Source of the DNA: Erwinia persicina
GTDB taxonomy: Bacteria; Pseudomonadota; Gammaproteobacteria; Enterobacterales; Enterobacteriaceae
NCBI RefSeq assembly: GCF_014838825.1
Contig: NZ_JACYMO010000006.1
Span: 88,582 to 152,581, forward strand
Length of the DNA: 64,000 nucleotides
Direction: 5' to 3'
Below are positions 51,159-62,421 of the stretch, in pieces (the first letter of the stretch is position 1; each line of letters starts with the position of its first letter). The notes below the pieces were generated by a model, which was given only the letters and a program-made list of their open reading frames with translations, had not been told where the DNA came from and ran no database searches. A program made the translations under genes and the position numbers.

Positions 51159-53405
51159 ATGAAAAAATCGGCGTTGCTGACACTCTTTAACCACCGCTGG
51201 TGGGGGCTGCCATTCCTGCTGGGGATGTTGCTGATGCCGCTGGCTTCCTCGCTATCAGTACGACTATGGTTGCCAGACGGCTATGTGTATCTGATCTACC
51301 TGCCGCTGGCGATGATGATCGCCATGCTGATGGTGTTTGACTGGGCGGCTTTCCCCGGCATTTTTGCCGCGCTGTGCTGGCACAATTTTTCCAGCTACAG
51401 CGTGCCGCAGGCTATCATTATCATCGCCATATTTATGGCGACGCTGATGATATGCTGGGCAGGCTATCGCAGCCAGACAAGAAGCCGCTGGAGCATCAGT
51501 TTTGGCGACCTGAAGCAGGTAGGGACGCGGCTGTTCTGGCTGGCATTTGCCGTGCCTACGCTGTTTACGCTGCTCTTCCAGGCCATGGTGCCGCTGGCTA
51601 TTTTGCCTGAAATAAATTCCATCTTTGTCCGTCAGTCTTTTTCGCTGCAGACCTTACTCAACTATCAGTCCACACTGCTCTCTTCCCTCGCCATGGTGCA
51701 GTTGTTCTACTTCTCAATACGCACTCTGCGTCATCCTCGTTTCTATTTAATATTAAAAGCGCGGTGTAAACAGGAGTTTTCCCCTACGGCAACGGTGCGG
51801 GAATGGCTGTGCTGGGTGGCGCTGTTATTGATGTCCATCACCATGCTGACGCAGTTCAGGCATACGCCAGATAACCTGCTGACCACTGAGTACGGCATTC
51901 CTTTTTTATTGCCGCTGATGCTCTGGAGCGCGTTACGCTTTGGTTATCTGTTTACCTCACTTTCCTGGGGGGGGCTGCTGGTCGTGCTTTACCAGCTCCA
52001 TGACCGCTTTATGCACCCTGCGGTTGAACCCCACGATCTGGCCGTGGTCTCGGCGAACCTGCTGGTATTTACGCTGACGATTTTGCTGATGTCTGCTATC
52101 AGCTCCCGGCAGCGCCGTCTGCTGGCTAAAGCCCGCGAGCTGGCGCTGACCGACCCGGTGATCGGCCTGCCCAATCTGCGCGCGTTAAGCAAGGATCTCG
52201 CGATCGGTTCCGGCTCGGCACTGTGCTTTCTGCGCATCCCTGACCTCGACCGACTGAGCCGGACCTACGGCCTGCAGTTGCGTATTCAATATAAGCGCAG
52301 CCTGGCCGTGCATCTCCAGCCCTGCATGCTGGCGGGCGAGGATATCTACCAGCTGCCGGGCTTCGACCTGGTCCTGCGGCTGGAAATGAGCGGACACCAG
52401 CAGCGGATAGAACGGCTGGAGGCCCGCCTGAAAGATTATCAGTTAAGCTGGGACGGCCTGCCCATCCATCCTGATGTCGGGATCAGCTACTGTACGGTGA
52501 CGCCCCCCGTGCAGTACCTGTATGAACTGCTGGGCGAGATGAGCGCCATGGCGGAAATATCCCTGCAGAGCGGACACGCGGAAAATATGCAGCAGAAAAG
52601 CAACGTTCCGGCACAGCAGCAGATCACCGGGAAACTGGCGATGCTGCATGACATCCAGTGGGCGCTGCGCCAGGGAGGGGTTCGTCTGATGGCGCAAAAG
52701 ATCCGTGGCGTGCGCGGTGACGACTATTATGAAATTCTGCTGCGCATGGTAAACGCGCAGGGTGATCCGTTAAAACCACAAAGTTTCTTACCCGTGGTGC
52801 ATGAGTTTGGCCTGACGTGGGAAGTTGACAGCCTGATGCTGGATCAGTCGCTGGCCTTTATGCAGCGCCACAGCGAACAGCTTCCGGGTATCCGGCTGGC
52901 CGTGAACCTGTTTGCGGCGACGCTCTGCCGGCCGCAGTTTGTGGAGGAAATCGCTTCACGCCTGAAGGTCAACGGCATCGAACCGTGGCAGCTGATTATT
53001 GAAGTGGAAGAGTCACCGATGCTGACTGACCACAGCTGGGGTAACCGTTCGATAGCGCAGCTGCGTAATCTGGGCTGCCGGGTGGCGATCGACGATTTTG
53101 GTACCGGCTATGCCAGCTATTCCCGCCTGAAGCTGGTGCAGGTGGATATGCTGAAAATCGACGGCAGCTTTGTGCGCAATATGCTGAGTAACAGTCTGGA
53201 TTATCAGATTATCGAGTCGATTTGTGTCGTTGCCCGCCTGAAGCGCATGCAGATTGTGGCGGAATGCGTTGATTCTGAAGAGAACGCCGAGGCGCTGCGT
53301 AAAATGGGGGTGGATTATCTGCAGGGAGCAGTGACGGGTGCGCCCGTTCCCCTGACGGAGCTGGCCGCTGTACAGGCAGGGGCCAGCAAAACGGTCAGGC
53401 TTTGA
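51159..53405 (+). CDS. yfgF: Cyclic-di-GMP phosphodiesterase YfgF
   Basis: 748 residues (E. coli 747). N-terminal MASE1-type sensor with about eight membrane segments (about 15-330), a degenerate GGDEF domain without the GGDEF motif (about 345-480) and a C-terminal EAL domain (about 500-740). Catalytic EAL residues are kept: EILLRM, NLFAAT, EVEES, DDFGTGYAS, MLKIDGSF and YLQG. The start at ATG 51159 matches E. coli; a TTG 24 codons earlier is less likely. The ribosome site is poor. It lowers c-di-GMP and so favours motility over biofilm. Confidence 0.92.
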   Translation: MKKSALLTLFNHRWWGLPFLLGMLLMPLASSLSVRLWLPDGYVYLIYLPLAMMIAMLMVFDWAAFPGIFAALCWHNFSSYSVPQAIIIIAIFMATLMICWAGYRSQTRSRWSISFGDLKQVGTRLFWLAFAVPTLFTLLFQAMVPLAILPEINSIFVRQSFSLQTLLNYQSTLLSSLAMVQLFYFSIRTLRHPRFYLILKARCKQEFSPTATVREWLCWVALLLMSITMLTQFRHTPDNLLTTEYGIPFLLPLMLWSALRFGYLFTSLSWGGLLVVLYQLHDRFMHPAVEPHDLAVVSANLLVFTLTILLMSAISSRQRRLLAKARELALTDPVIGLPNLRALSKDLAIGSGSALCFLRIPDLDRLSRTYGLQLRIQYKRSLAVHLQPCMLAGEDIYQLPGFDLVLRLEMSGHQQRIERLEARLKDYQLSWDGLPIHPDVGISYCTVTPPVQYLYELLGEMSAMAEISLQSGHAENMQQKSNVPAQQQITGKLAMLHDIQWALRQGGVRLMAQKIRGVRGDDYYEILLRMVNAQGDPLKPQSFLPVVHEFGLTWEVDSLMLDQSLAFMQRHSEQLPGIRLAVNLFAATLCRPQFVEEIASRLKVNGIEPWQLIIEVEESPMLTDHSWGNRSIAQLRNLGCRVAIDDFGTGYASYSRLKLVQVDMLKIDGSFVRNMLSNSLDYQIIESICVVARLKRMQIVAECVDSEENAEALRKMGVDYLQGAVTGAPVPLTELAAVQAGASKTVRL

Positions 53406-54000
53406 TGCTGGCCTTGCGGGCAAGCAGCGTGGCGAAACGTAACGCAATCCGCTGACCGTTTTCATCGACCCGGTGCAACTGACCGACGTTTTCGTTGTAC
53501 TTGACGATATGCCATTTACGATAATAGTCGCTCAGTTCACCCGACCGGAAGGCAAACGGGAACCCCTGATTGCAGGGGTAGTCCGGTGTATCCATGGCGG
53601 CGACGATCAGATTGTATCCGTCCCTGACGGTGCTGGCCTGCATATCGGCAATCAGCTGTGGGATCGTTTCCGGCTGCAGGAACATCATTACCACAGTCGA
53701 CAGAACCAGTTCATAGGCACCGTTAAAGCGCAGGGTGTTCAGATCCTGTTCTGCGGTATGAATGCCGCTCAGGTTTTCTGCTGCAATAATCTGGTTAAGC
53801 CGTGACAGGCTGTTCGGGTTCTTATCCCAGGCGGTGACGTCAAAGCCTTTGCTATTAAGAAACAGGGAATTGCGGCCGCTGCCGCAGCCGACATCCAGCG
53901 CTCGTCCTCCGTCCAGGTAGGTCATCGCTTCCACAACCTCGGAATGGGGGGCGGTGAGTTGATATTTCTCAGTGAAATAGGTGTCTGTGTGTTGTGTCAT
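53395..54000 (-). CDS. tehB: TehB-like S-adenosylmethionine methyltransferase
   Basis: 201 residues (E. coli TehB 197). SAM-binding motif DVGCGSGRNSLFL (about 37-49) and the downstream FLQPETIP segment agree with TehB, which methylates tellurite/selenite and protects from them. Its stop overlaps the yfgF 3' end by 11 bp on the opposite strand. TehA is not adjacent, unlike E. coli, so expression and context differ. Confidence 0.85.
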   Translation of the reverse strand: MTQHTDTYFTEKYQLTAPHSEVVEAMTYLDGGRALDVGCGSGRNSLFLNSKGFDVTAWDKNPNSLSRLNQIIAAENLSGIHTAEQDLNTLRFNGAYELVLSTVVMMFLQPETIPQLIADMQASTVRDGYNLIVAAMDTPDYPCNQGFPFAFRSGELSDYYRKWHIVKYNENVGQLHRVDENGQRIALRFATLLARKASIKA

Positions 54001-54018
54001 CGTTGTCAGTTCTGTAGG

Positions 54019-54045
54019 GGGCCGATCCGGTGCGGCGATCGGCCC
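54019..54045. terminator. Hairpin between ppx and tehB
   Basis: A perfect 9-bp stem (54019-54027 with 54037-54045) lies in the 68-bp gap. No T-run follows on either strand, so its role as the ppk-ppx terminator is tentative. Confidence 0.45.
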
Positions 54046-54068
54046 TGTTAGCGGTTATTCCGCGCGGA

Positions 54069-55595
54069 TCACGGTTCTTCCTGAATGGTTAACTGCCAGC
54101 CGGTGACATCCTTCCAGTATGTCTGCTCACGTTCCAAATCCAGCTGAACCAGGTTGTTCTGACTGAAGTAGTCCCGCGGGAAGGTCAGCGTCCAGTTGCC
54201 CTCATCGGTTTGCAGCTGAAGCGCGGTCGGTTTGGTCGTGGCCTGGCGCTGATTATTCAGTAACGCGCCCAGACGCAGTAAAAAGACCAGCGGCAGGAAC
54301 TGCTTACGTTTAAACAGGGTCAGGCGCGGCATATCCTCCACTTTCACGGCTTTGCGGTGGTAGCGTACCAGCGTGGCGAGCAGCGTTTGTTGATCCTGAT
54401 TAAATCCGGGCAGGTTGGTGTTCTGCAGGATATAGGCTGAGTGCCGCTGCATCCCGCTGTGATTAATGGTCAGCCCCACCTCATGCAGCATGGCCGCCCA
54501 TTTCAACAGCGCGGCGAGCTGCGGATTGGCCTGGCGGGTATTCTGGTCGCGCCACTGTTCGTAAAGCTCAACGGTGGTTTCCAGTACGCGGCGAGCCTGA
54601 TCGCTGTCGATGGCGTAATGGTTAGCCAGGCTTTGTGCGGTCCGGCTGCGGATGTCCTGATGACGGAAGCGGCCTTCCATCTCGTACAGCACGCCTTCAC
54701 GCAGCGCACCGTCGGACAGGCGCAGTTCACGAATGGCCAGGGCATCAAACACGCCGCACAGGATGGCCAGGCCGGGAACGAACACGCCTTTACGCTCATC
54801 AGACAGGCCGGGCAGGCTCAGCGCATCGAAAGATTTGTGGCGGATCACCTCGTTATAAAGCCTGTCCAGGCGCTCCGGGGTGATCAGTTTATCCTTCTCA
54901 CCCATCGCCTGCAGCACTTCACAGGCGGCCTTAATGGTGCCGGAGGCACCGAGAGCAAACTGCCAGCCCATCAGGCGGTACTGCCAGGCCAGCGTTTCCA
55001 GTTTTTGCACGGCGGCCAGGCGGGCCCGGTTGAAGTTCTCTTTGCTGATGACGCCGCCGGGGAAATAGAGGTTAGCAAAGCTCACGCAGCCCATGCGGCG
55101 GCTTTCTACCAGCCTGGGTTCAAAATCCTCACCGATGACCAGTTCCGTCGACCCCCCACCGATATCAATGACCAGCTTACGGCCTTTTTCCGGCTGGGTG
55201 TGTTCCACGCCCATAAAGATCAGGCGGGCTTCTTCATGGCCGGAAATGACTTCAATCGGATAGGGAATCACATCGGCGGCGCGCTGCAGAAAATCTTCTG
55301 CATTGATCGCCTGGCGCAGAGTGTGTGTGCCGACAATGGTGACATTGGCCGGGCTGAAACCCTGTAGACGCTCGGCGAACAGCGCCAGACAACTCAGCCC
55401 CCGTTCGATAGCGTCTTCACTCAGTATATTGTTGTTGTCCAGCCCGTCGGCCAGGTGCACACGCTGTTTCAGGCGGCCGAGCACCTGCATCGCCCCGTCA
55501 ACTACGCGGGCAATCACCATGTGAAAACTGTTCGAACCCAGGTCAATGGCAGCGAATTCCTGCGGTTTGGGCGTACTTTTATGGGAAATTGGCAT
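54069..55595 (-). CDS. ppx: Exopolyphosphatase
   Basis: 508 residues (E. coli 513). Cleaves terminal phosphates of polyphosphate and guanosine pentaphosphate. ASKHA-fold motifs [13 protein letters not shown] (about 18-30) and [12 protein letters not shown] (about 143-154) bind phosphate; an HD-like C-terminal half follows. It is 5 bp downstream of ppk, the conserved polyphosphate operon. Confidence 0.95.
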   Translation of the reverse strand: MPISHKSTPKPQEFAAIDLGSNSFHMVIARVVDGAMQVLGRLKQRVHLADGLDNNNILSEDAIERGLSCLALFAERLQGFSPANVTIVGTHTLRQAINAEDFLQRAADVIPYPIEVISGHEEARLIFMGVEHTQPEKGRKLVIDIGGGSTELVIGEDFEPRLVESRRMGCVSFANLYFPGGVISKENFNRARLAAVQKLETLAWQYRLMGWQFALGASGTIKAACEVLQAMGEKDKLITPERLDRLYNEVIRHKSFDALSLPGLSDERKGVFVPGLAILCGVFDALAIRELRLSDGALREGVLYEMEGRFRHQDIRSRTAQSLANHYAIDSDQARRVLETTVELYEQWRDQNTRQANPQLAALLKWAAMLHEVGLTINHSGMQRHSAYILQNTNLPGFNQDQQTLLATLVRYHRKAVKVEDMPRLTLFKRKQFLPLVFLLRLGALLNNQRQATTKPTALQLQTDEGNWTLTFPRDYFSQNNLVQLDLEREQTYWKDVTGWQLTIQEEP

Positions 55596-55600
55596 AGTGA

Positions 55601-57661
55601 TTAGTCAGGTTGCTCAAGAGATTTAATGTAATCGTAAATTGCCAGCTGGGCCCGAACCTTGCGACGGTTACCGCGAGGAACATACCGATTGCTTAACTCT
55701 TTATCGACGAAACGTGCCTTCAGCGTATCACTTAACAGGATGGCAATAATATCCAGCACACGCTGTTTCAGAATAGGGTCAAGGATGGAAACCGCGACTT
55801 CGATACGATAATCAATGTTGCGCGTCATCCAGTCCGCAGAAGAGAGGAAGACCTTTTTGTCGCCGCCATTATCAAAAATGTAGACCCGATCATGCTCCAG
55901 GTAGCGATCGATGATACTGATCACGCGTATATTTTCGCTAATCCCTTCCAGATCCGGGATCAGCGAGCACATGCCGCGCACCAGCAGGTTAACCTTCACG
56001 CCCACGCTGGAGGCAGTATAAAGACGATCCACCAGGCCTTTATCCACCAGGTTATTAATCTTCAGGGTGATACCGGCCGGGATCCCCTTCTGGGCATTAG
56101 CAATTTCAGCATCAATCAGCTGATACAGCATTTTGCGTGAGTTCTGCGGGGACACCATCAGATGCTCAAAGCTCACCGGACGATACGGGTTTTCGATAAA
56201 GTTAAACACCCGGCGCACTTCATTAGTAATACGCGCATCCGCCGTCAGCAGGGAGTAGTCGGTGTAAATACGGGCGGTTTTTTCATTAAAATTACCGGTA
56301 CCAATATGCGCATAGCGGGCAATTTCACCGTTTTCACGACGAGAGATCAGGAACAGCTTGGCGTGGATCTTCAGCCCGGGGGCGGAGAAGATAACGTGTA
56401 CCCCGGCCTCAGTCAGCCGCTTAGCCCAGTGGATATTCGCCTCTTCGTCAAAGCGGGCCTGCAGCTCTACCACCACCGTTACTTTTTTGCCGTTGTAGGC
56501 CGCATGGATCATCGCATCAATAATGCGTGAATTCTTGGCCACGCGGTAAATATTGATTTTTATCGCCAGCACCGCCGGATCAAAGGAAGCCTGACGCAGC
56601 AGCTCCAGCACGTGCTCGAAGGTGTGATAGGGATAGTACAGCAGGACGTCACGATTACGGATCGCGTCAAAACCATTGCGGAACCGATCAAACCAGATGT
56701 GGCGCAGCTGTGGCAGCGGTTTATTGACCAGGTTGGCCTTACCGACGTTCGGGAAGCCAATAAAGTCTTTAAAGTTATGGTAGCGGCCGCCGGGCACAAT
56801 CGAGTCATAGTTCGAGATATTCAGCTTGTTACGCAGCAGCTCCACCATCGCATCGGGCATATCGCGCTGATAAACAAAGCGCACCGGTTCGGCGTTCAGG
56901 CGCTGCTTCAGACTGGAGGACATCAGCTCCAGCAGGCTGGATTCCATCTCTGTGACCAGGTCATACTCCGCATCCCGCGTCATTTTCATTGAATAGGCAT
57001 TCAGCGCATCGTAATCGAAGAACCCCCGGAAGATGTCTCCCAGGCAGTAACGCAGGATGTTATCCAGCAGGATCATCGGTTTTCTGCGGCGCGGCGTCTC
57101 CGGCGGCAGGTTAACGAAACGCGGGACTTTATCGGACGGGATTTCCAGCAGCGCGTAACGAATGTCGTTACCGCGAATAATCTCCACGGCCAGATAGGTA
57201 TAATCGTCTTTCAGGAACTCGATCAGATCGGTGTCATGATTGATCAGAATTGGCGTGATGTGCTGGCGCAGATGATGTTTGAAATAGTGGCGCAGCCAGC
57301 TCTGCTGGTTGGGTGACAGCTGGCGTTCGTTAATCAGGAAGATCTGATTACGCGCCATCTCCAGCAGCAGGTCGTTGTAAAGGCTGTCGAACTCCTGATC
57401 GGCTTTTAGTACCCTGGCCTGAATTTTTTTCAGCAGGTGACGCGGCGGATTGGGGGAGCCCTGTTCTTCACCGATCAGAATACGACGCTTGAGGTCGGCA
57501 AAGCGAACTTTGTAGAACTCCTCCAGGTTATTGGAGTAGATACCTAGAAAGCGCATACGCTCGATTAGCGGGTTAGTTTTATCTGCCGCTTCCTGCAAGA
57601 CGCGTTCATTAAAGGATAACCAACTTAACTCTTTCTCTATATACAGCTTTTCCTGACCCAT
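55601..57661 (-). CDS. ppk: Polyphosphate kinase 1
   Basis: 686 residues (E. coli 688). Makes polyphosphate from ATP. The autophosphorylated histidine is in [11 protein letters not shown] (about 433), and the second catalytic histidine in EHDRVYIF (about 590). N, H, C1 and C2 domains are all present. The ATG at 57661 gives [10 protein letters not shown] as in E. coli with GGAGTAAAA upstream; 17 further codons are open. It is divergent from the pst-like operon. Confidence 0.96.
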   Translation of the reverse strand: MGQEKLYIEKELSWLSFNERVLQEAADKTNPLIERMRFLGIYSNNLEEFYKVRFADLKRRILIGEEQGSPNPPRHLLKKIQARVLKADQEFDSLYNDLLLEMARNQIFLINERQLSPNQQSWLRHYFKHHLRQHITPILINHDTDLIEFLKDDYTYLAVEIIRGNDIRYALLEIPSDKVPRFVNLPPETPRRRKPMILLDNILRYCLGDIFRGFFDYDALNAYSMKMTRDAEYDLVTEMESSLLELMSSSLKQRLNAEPVRFVYQRDMPDAMVELLRNKLNISNYDSIVPGGRYHNFKDFIGFPNVGKANLVNKPLPQLRHIWFDRFRNGFDAIRNRDVLLYYPYHTFEHVLELLRQASFDPAVLAIKINIYRVAKNSRIIDAMIHAAYNGKKVTVVVELQARFDEEANIHWAKRLTEAGVHVIFSAPGLKIHAKLFLISRRENGEIARYAHIGTGNFNEKTARIYTDYSLLTADARITNEVRRVFNFIENPYRPVSFEHLMVSPQNSRKMLYQLIDAEIANAQKGIPAGITLKINNLVDKGLVDRLYTASSVGVKVNLLVRGMCSLIPDLEGISENIRVISIIDRYLEHDRVYIFDNGGDKKVFLSSADWMTRNIDYRIEVAVSILDPILKQRVLDIIAILLSDTLKARFVDKELSNRYVPRGNRRKVRAQLAIYDYIKSLEQPD

Positions 57662-57803
57662 TTTTACTCCGTTGTCTGATTCAGGATGAAGGTATCCATT
57701 GTTCTGAAACATTATGGCGAGAGTATGGCAGCATTGTCCAACGCTCGTGATTGTTGATTGTCTTATTAATCACATACGGGCAACATAGCGGCTTCGACGC
57801 ACA

Positions 57804-59966
57804 ATGGAAACCCACTCTGATATGACTGACCGCCCAATCCCTGTCCACGATAACGCCGGGCGCCGCCGCATGGTCGATCGGCTGACGCGACGCGTGGTAA
57901 CGGCGTGTGGCGTGGCGATCCTGCTGGTCATGATGCTGCTGTTTTTCTGGCTGATTTGGGTAGTCGTCCCACTCTTCGTCAGCCCGGGCCTGCAGGCAGG
58001 GAACGAGATAAAACTCGGGCAGAGCAGCCCGGCGGTGGCGATGGGCATGGACAAGCCGCAGCAGTGGGGCTGGCGTATTGATCAACAGGGGCGCGGACGC
58101 TTTATCCCCCTGAATGCTCAACCCCCTTCCGCTGAGTTTGCGCTGTTGCGTGAGGTCGGTGAGGTGCGTGCCAGCGCCAGCGCCGATAACAGCAGCGTGA
58201 TGCTGCTGTCCGGCGGCGGGGCGATGGTGCTGGTACAACCGGATTTTCCGGCTGGCGAGGAGCCACGCTGGAAATTTCCCCTCGGCGATGTGCCGCTGGC
58301 TACCGGCGAGGACGGCGTGCGCCATTTCAGCCTGGCGCAGAGTGGTGAAAATCGCTGGCAGGTGGCGCTGGCCTCGGCCGATACGATTACTCTATGGCAG
58401 CTACAGGCACAGCAGCCAGCACAAAACTACCGGCTGAACGTGCCGGATGTTGACCATCTTCTGCTTTCTCCCGACGGACATCTTTTATTTGCGCTTTCCG
58501 GGGCACAGCTGCGCGTCTGGACGTTAGGCAGCGGCGAGCCCCGGCTGCGTGACTCCCTGATGCTGGCCGAGGCACCCAAAAGCATGGCGTTGCTGAGCGG
58601 GGGAAACTCGCTGCTGATCGCCGACAGTCACGGGATCGCCCAGTGGTTTGATATTGCCAGCGTCAGCGGCCCGCATCTGCGTCATATTCGCCAGTTTGCC
58701 GGGGCGACCTGGCAGCCGCTGTTGTTCACCGAACCTCACCGCCGTGTCTTTGCCACCCTGGATCCGCAGGGTGAACTCAATCTTTACGCCAGCAAGCAGG
58801 ATGGGGCGATTCTCAGCCAGCGGATTGCGCCGGGAGCTGAACGGGCCCAGTTCTCTCCTGAGGGGGATGGCTTACTGGTTGAGCGCGCCGGACGCTGGCA
58901 GCACTATCATCTGACGAACCCCTGGCCGGATCTCAGCTGGCGTAATCTGTGGCAGAAAGTCTGGTATGAAAACTACCCGGAGCCGGACTATGTCTGGCAG
59001 TCGACCTCGGCTAATGATTACTACCAGGGGAAGTTCAGCCTGGTACCGATGGTGGTGGGGACACTGAAAGCAGCCGGTCTGGCCATGCTGTTTGCCACCC
59101 CGCTGGCACTGGCAGCGGCGATGTATACGGCCTGGTTTATGGCACCGGCACTGCGACGCTGGGTGAAACCGGCGATTGAAATGATGGGGGCACTGCCGAG
59201 TGTCGTGATTGGCCTGATTGCCGGTCTGTGGCTGGCACCTAAAATTGCCGACCGCCTGCTGGGGGTTCTCCTGTTACCCCTCCTGCTGGCCGCCGTGCTG
59301 TTACTGTGCGGCTGGCTGATGCAGAAACTGCCGTCCCGCTGGCGACAGCGCTGGCTTGCCGAAGGACGGGAGGTGATGCTGCTGCTGCCCGTGCTGCTGC
59401 TGACGGCGCTTTTCTCTCTGTGGGCGATCCCGCTGGCAGAGCAGGCGCTGTGGGACGGGGGGCTTGCTGAGCGCTTCAGCGCCGACTATCAGCAACGCAA
59501 CCTGCTGGTGGCGGGCGTGGCGATGGGCTTTGCGCTGGTCCCCCTGATTTTCACCCTGGCAGAAGATGCCATCTTCAGCGTACCGGCGTCACTGGGGCAG
59601 GGGTCGCTGGCGCTGGGGGCAACGCCGTGGCAGACCCTGACGCGGGTGGTACTGCCGGGGGCCTCCTCGGGGATATTTGCCGCGCTGATGATCGGCTTTG
59701 GCCGGGCGATAGGGGAAACGATGATCGTACTGATGGCGACCGGGAACACACCGGTCACCGATGGCGGCCTGTTTGAAGGCCTGCGTTCGCTGGCCGCCAA
59801 CGTGGCGGTAGAAATGCCGGAGGCTGCCGCAGGCAGTGCGCACTATCGCGTGCTGTTCTTATCCGCGCTGGTGCTGCTGGTGTTTACCCTGGTGGTGAAT
59901 ACCCTGGCCGAAATGGTGCGGCAGCGGCTGCGGCAGCGTTACAGCCAGCAGGAGATGCCAGGATGA
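57804..59966 (+). CDS. PstC-like ABC permease with large extracytoplasmic domain
   Basis: 720 residues, more than twice E. coli PstC (319). One membrane segment (about 30-55), then about 350 residues with propeller-like repeats (LLLSPDGHLLFALSG, LRVWTLGSGEPRL), then the PstC-type permease domain (about 405-710) with the EAA-like loop GATPWQTLTRVVLPGA. An ATG six codons later (57822) is an alternative start. It overlaps the next gene by 4 bp. It should form an ABC importer with the two following genes, probably for phosphate; beta-propeller permeases of this kind are known in several proteobacteria. Confidence 0.85.
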   Translation: METHSDMTDRPIPVHDNAGRRRMVDRLTRRVVTACGVAILLVMMLLFFWLIWVVVPLFVSPGLQAGNEIKLGQSSPAVAMGMDKPQQWGWRIDQQGRGRFIPLNAQPPSAEFALLREVGEVRASASADNSSVMLLSGGGAMVLVQPDFPAGEEPRWKFPLGDVPLATGEDGVRHFSLAQSGENRWQVALASADTITLWQLQAQQPAQNYRLNVPDVDHLLLSPDGHLLFALSGAQLRVWTLGSGEPRLRDSLMLAEAPKSMALLSGGNSLLIADSHGIAQWFDIASVSGPHLRHIRQFAGATWQPLLFTEPHRRVFATLDPQGELNLYASKQDGAILSQRIAPGAERAQFSPEGDGLLVERAGRWQHYHLTNPWPDLSWRNLWQKVWYENYPEPDYVWQSTSANDYYQGKFSLVPMVVGTLKAAGLAMLFATPLALAAAMYTAWFMAPALRRWVKPAIEMMGALPSVVIGLIAGLWLAPKIADRLLGVLLLPLLLAAVLLLCGWLMQKLPSRWRQRWLAEGREVMLLLPVLLLTALFSLWAIPLAEQALWDGGLAERFSADYQQRNLLVAGVAMGFALVPLIFTLAEDAIFSVPASLGQGSLALGATPWQTLTRVVLPGASSGIFAALMIGFGRAIGETMIVLMATGNTPVTDGGLFEGLRSLAANVAVEMPEAAAGSAHYRVLFLSALVLLVFTLVVNTLAEMVRQRLRQRYSQQEMPG

Positions 59967-61609
59967 AGGCACAGCGTAATAATCACCGCTGGCGCTGGCT
60001 GACCGGCGGAGCCGTTGCGGTCAGCCTGCTGGCTTTTTTCCTGCTGATCGCGCTGCTGGCCTGGCAGGGGCTGCGCTATTTCTGGCCGCAGCCGCTGGAA
60101 CTGTTCACCCTGAATACGCCCGACGGTCAGGTACAGATGCTGGGTGAAGTGACCCAGCAGCAGACCGTGTCACGGCAGCAGCTGATGGCCAGCGGCCAGC
60201 ACCACGGGCAAAACCTGCCGGCCAGCGTCACGCGTTATCTGATCAAAACCGGCAACCGTGATTTTAGCGGCTCGGACTTCCGCTCGTTTCTCTCCAGCGA
60301 TGTTGTTTCGCGGGAAATACCGCCTCAGGTGATTGTTTTGCAACGGCGCACCGGCGGCAATGCCTACGGCTGGTTTGACGGGCTGCGTGAAGATCGCCAT
60401 CCGCTCACGGCACAGGACCTCGGCCAGACATTGCAGCAGCGGCTGATCCAGACGCGTCAGCGTATCGACGAGGCGGAAAAGCTGCGGCGGAAAAATATGG
60501 CCCGGTTGAATGCCCAGCTGGAGGCGCTGGAACAGCAGCGGCAGCATCAGCGTAATGAACAGACCTATACTCCGGAAGCCCAGTCGGTTTATCTGGCCGA
60601 TCGTGCCGAGCTGCAGCGCCAGTTTGCCCGTCAGGCCACCAGGCTGGCCACGTTGCACCGGGAAAGTGACAGTACCGTACTGCTACTGCGGGATGCCAGC
60701 GGCGTTCAGCATCAGATATCGCTGGCGCAGATTGTGGCTGCCTGGCAGCCCAATGCGATGACTACCGGAATGAAATGGCGTCATTTTGGCAGCCAGCTGT
60801 GGCACTTTGTCAGTGATTCATCCGCTGGCAGTCAGGGAGAGGGCGGAATATTCCCGGCCATCTTTGGTACGGTGCTGATGGTGTTGTTGATGTCGATCGT
60901 GGTGATGCCGCTGGGGGTGATTGCCGCTATCTGGCTGCATGAATACGCCGGGCGCAACTTGCTGACCCGGCTGGTGCGGATTGCCGTGGTCAATCTGGCG
61001 GGGGTCCCATCGATCGTTTATGGCGTCTTTGGCCTGGGGTTCTTTGTCTGGTTTATGGGGGGCAGCCTTGACCGTCTGCTGTTCGCCAGTACACTGCCGA
61101 ATCCGACCTTTGGCACGCCGGGGCTGCTGTGGGCATCGCTCACGCTGGCTCTGCTGACGCTACCGGTGGTGATTGTGGCCACTGAAGAGGGGCTGTCACG
61201 CATCCCTGTGACCTTACGCCAGGGGTCGCTGGCGCTGGGGGCCACGCAGGCAGAAACGCTGTGGCATGTGATCCTGCCGCAGGCGATGCCGGCGATGTTA
61301 ACCGGGCTGATCCTCGCCGTTGCCCGCGCCGCCGGAGAAACGGCACCGCTGATGCTGGTGGGGGTGGTGAAAATGGTGCCGGAACTGCCGATTGATTCGC
61401 TGTTCCCCTATTTGCACCTCGATCGCAAATTTATGCACCTTGGTTTTCAGATTTACGATCTGGCCTTCCAGAGCCCTAATGCTGAAGCCGATCGCCCGCT
61501 GGTCTTTGCCACCGCGCTGCTGTTGGTGCTGCTGATCCTGGGGTTGAATCTGATGGCCATGATCCTTCGCCATCGTCTGCGCGAACGCTATCGTGCCCTG
61601 ACGCATTAA
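59963..61609 (+). CDS. PstA-like ABC permease with coiled-coil insertion
   Basis: 548 residues (E. coli PstA 296). First membrane segment about 14-37, then a periplasmic insertion with a strong coiled coil (about 155-230, rich in Gln, Arg, Glu, Leu), then the permease core (about 285-540) with [19 protein letters not shown] as the ATPase-contact loop. Four-base overlap (ATGA) with the gene before indicates tight coupling, and pstB follows 14 bp later. Confidence 0.87.
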   Translation: MKAQRNNHRWRWLTGGAVAVSLLAFFLLIALLAWQGLRYFWPQPLELFTLNTPDGQVQMLGEVTQQQTVSRQQLMASGQHHGQNLPASVTRYLIKTGNRDFSGSDFRSFLSSDVVSREIPPQVIVLQRRTGGNAYGWFDGLREDRHPLTAQDLGQTLQQRLIQTRQRIDEAEKLRRKNMARLNAQLEALEQQRQHQRNEQTYTPEAQSVYLADRAELQRQFARQATRLATLHRESDSTVLLLRDASGVQHQISLAQIVAAWQPNAMTTGMKWRHFGSQLWHFVSDSSAGSQGEGGIFPAIFGTVLMVLLMSIVVMPLGVIAAIWLHEYAGRNLLTRLVRIAVVNLAGVPSIVYGVFGLGFFVWFMGGSLDRLLFASTLPNPTFGTPGLLWASLTLALLTLPVVIVATEEGLSRIPVTLRQGSLALGATQAETLWHVILPQAMPAMLTGLILAVARAAGETAPLMLVGVVKMVPELPIDSLFPYLHLDRKFMHLGFQIYDLAFQSPNAEADRPLVFATALLLVLLILGLNLMAMILRHRLRERYRALTH

Positions 61610-61623
61610 CACGGAATTCCGTT

Positions 61624-62400
61624 ATGACTGTGAACTTTGATGATAACGATACCGCGCTGGAACTGGATAATCTCTGCCTGTGGTACGGCGATAAACTGGC
61701 ACTCAATGCCATCAGCCTGCGGGTGCCGAAAAATCGTATTACGGCGCTCATCGGGCCGTCCGGCTGCGGTAAGTCGACGCTGTTACGCTGCTTTAACCGC
61801 ATGAATGATTTGATTGATGGCTGCCGCATCACCGGCGATATTCGCCTGCAGCAGCAGTCGATCCTCGGCCCCGATCGGGATCTCTCTGCGCTGCGTCGCC
61901 GCGTGGGCATGGTGTTTCAGCGGCCGAATCCGTTTCCTAAAACGATCTACGATAACGTCGTCTACGGTCTGAGGTTGATGGGCGTGCGCGACAGGCGCGT
62001 GCTGGATGAAGCGGTGGAGCGCGCGCTGCGCGCTGCGGCGCTGTGGCCGGAGGTGAAAGATAATCTCTGGCAGAACGCCCTGACGCTGTCGAGCGGACAG
62101 CAGCAGCGTCTGGTGATCGCCAGGGCCATTGCCATTGAACCCGAAATCCTGCTGCTGGACGAGCCAACGTCGGCGCTGGATCCCATCTCAACGCTGGTGA
62201 TCGAAGAGCTGATGACCTCGCTCAAGCAGCATTTCACCCTGATTCTGGTCACTCACAATATGCAGCAGGCGGCCCGTGTGTCGGATTATACCGCCTTTAT
62301 GCATCAGGGTAGCGTGGTGGAGTTTGGCCTCACCGATGCCCTGTTTACCTCACCGCGCCAGCGCCGAACTGAAGATTATATTACCGGTCGCTACGGCTGA
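61624..62400 (+). CDS. Phosphate-type ABC transporter ATPase PstB
   Basis: 258 residues: Walker [10 protein letters not shown] (about 46-54), Q-loop QRPNPFP, signature LSSGQQQR, Walker [14 protein letters not shown] and switch histidine THN. PstB-specific features such as [12 protein letters not shown] agree. It energises the two permeases before it. No PstS or PhoU gene is in the window, so the binding protein must be encoded elsewhere or the propeller domain replaces it. Confidence 0.9.
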   Translation: MTVNFDDNDTALELDNLCLWYGDKLALNAISLRVPKNRITALIGPSGCGKSTLLRCFNRMNDLIDGCRITGDIRLQQQSILGPDRDLSALRRRVGMVFQRPNPFPKTIYDNVVYGLRLMGVRDRRVLDEAVERALRAAALWPEVKDNLWQNALTLSSGQQQRLVIARAIAIEPEILLLDEPTSALDPISTLVIEELMTSLKQHFTLILVTHNMQQAARVSDYTAFMHQGSVVEFGLTDALFTSPRQRRTEDYITGRYG

Positions 62401-62421
62401 CACCATCAGATAAGCGGCGGG

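Noticed and set aside
57758..57775. Possible Pho box between ppk and the pst-like operon
   Set aside because: TTGTCTTATTAATCACAT matches the two CTGTCAT halves only 5/7 and 4/7, too weak to call.
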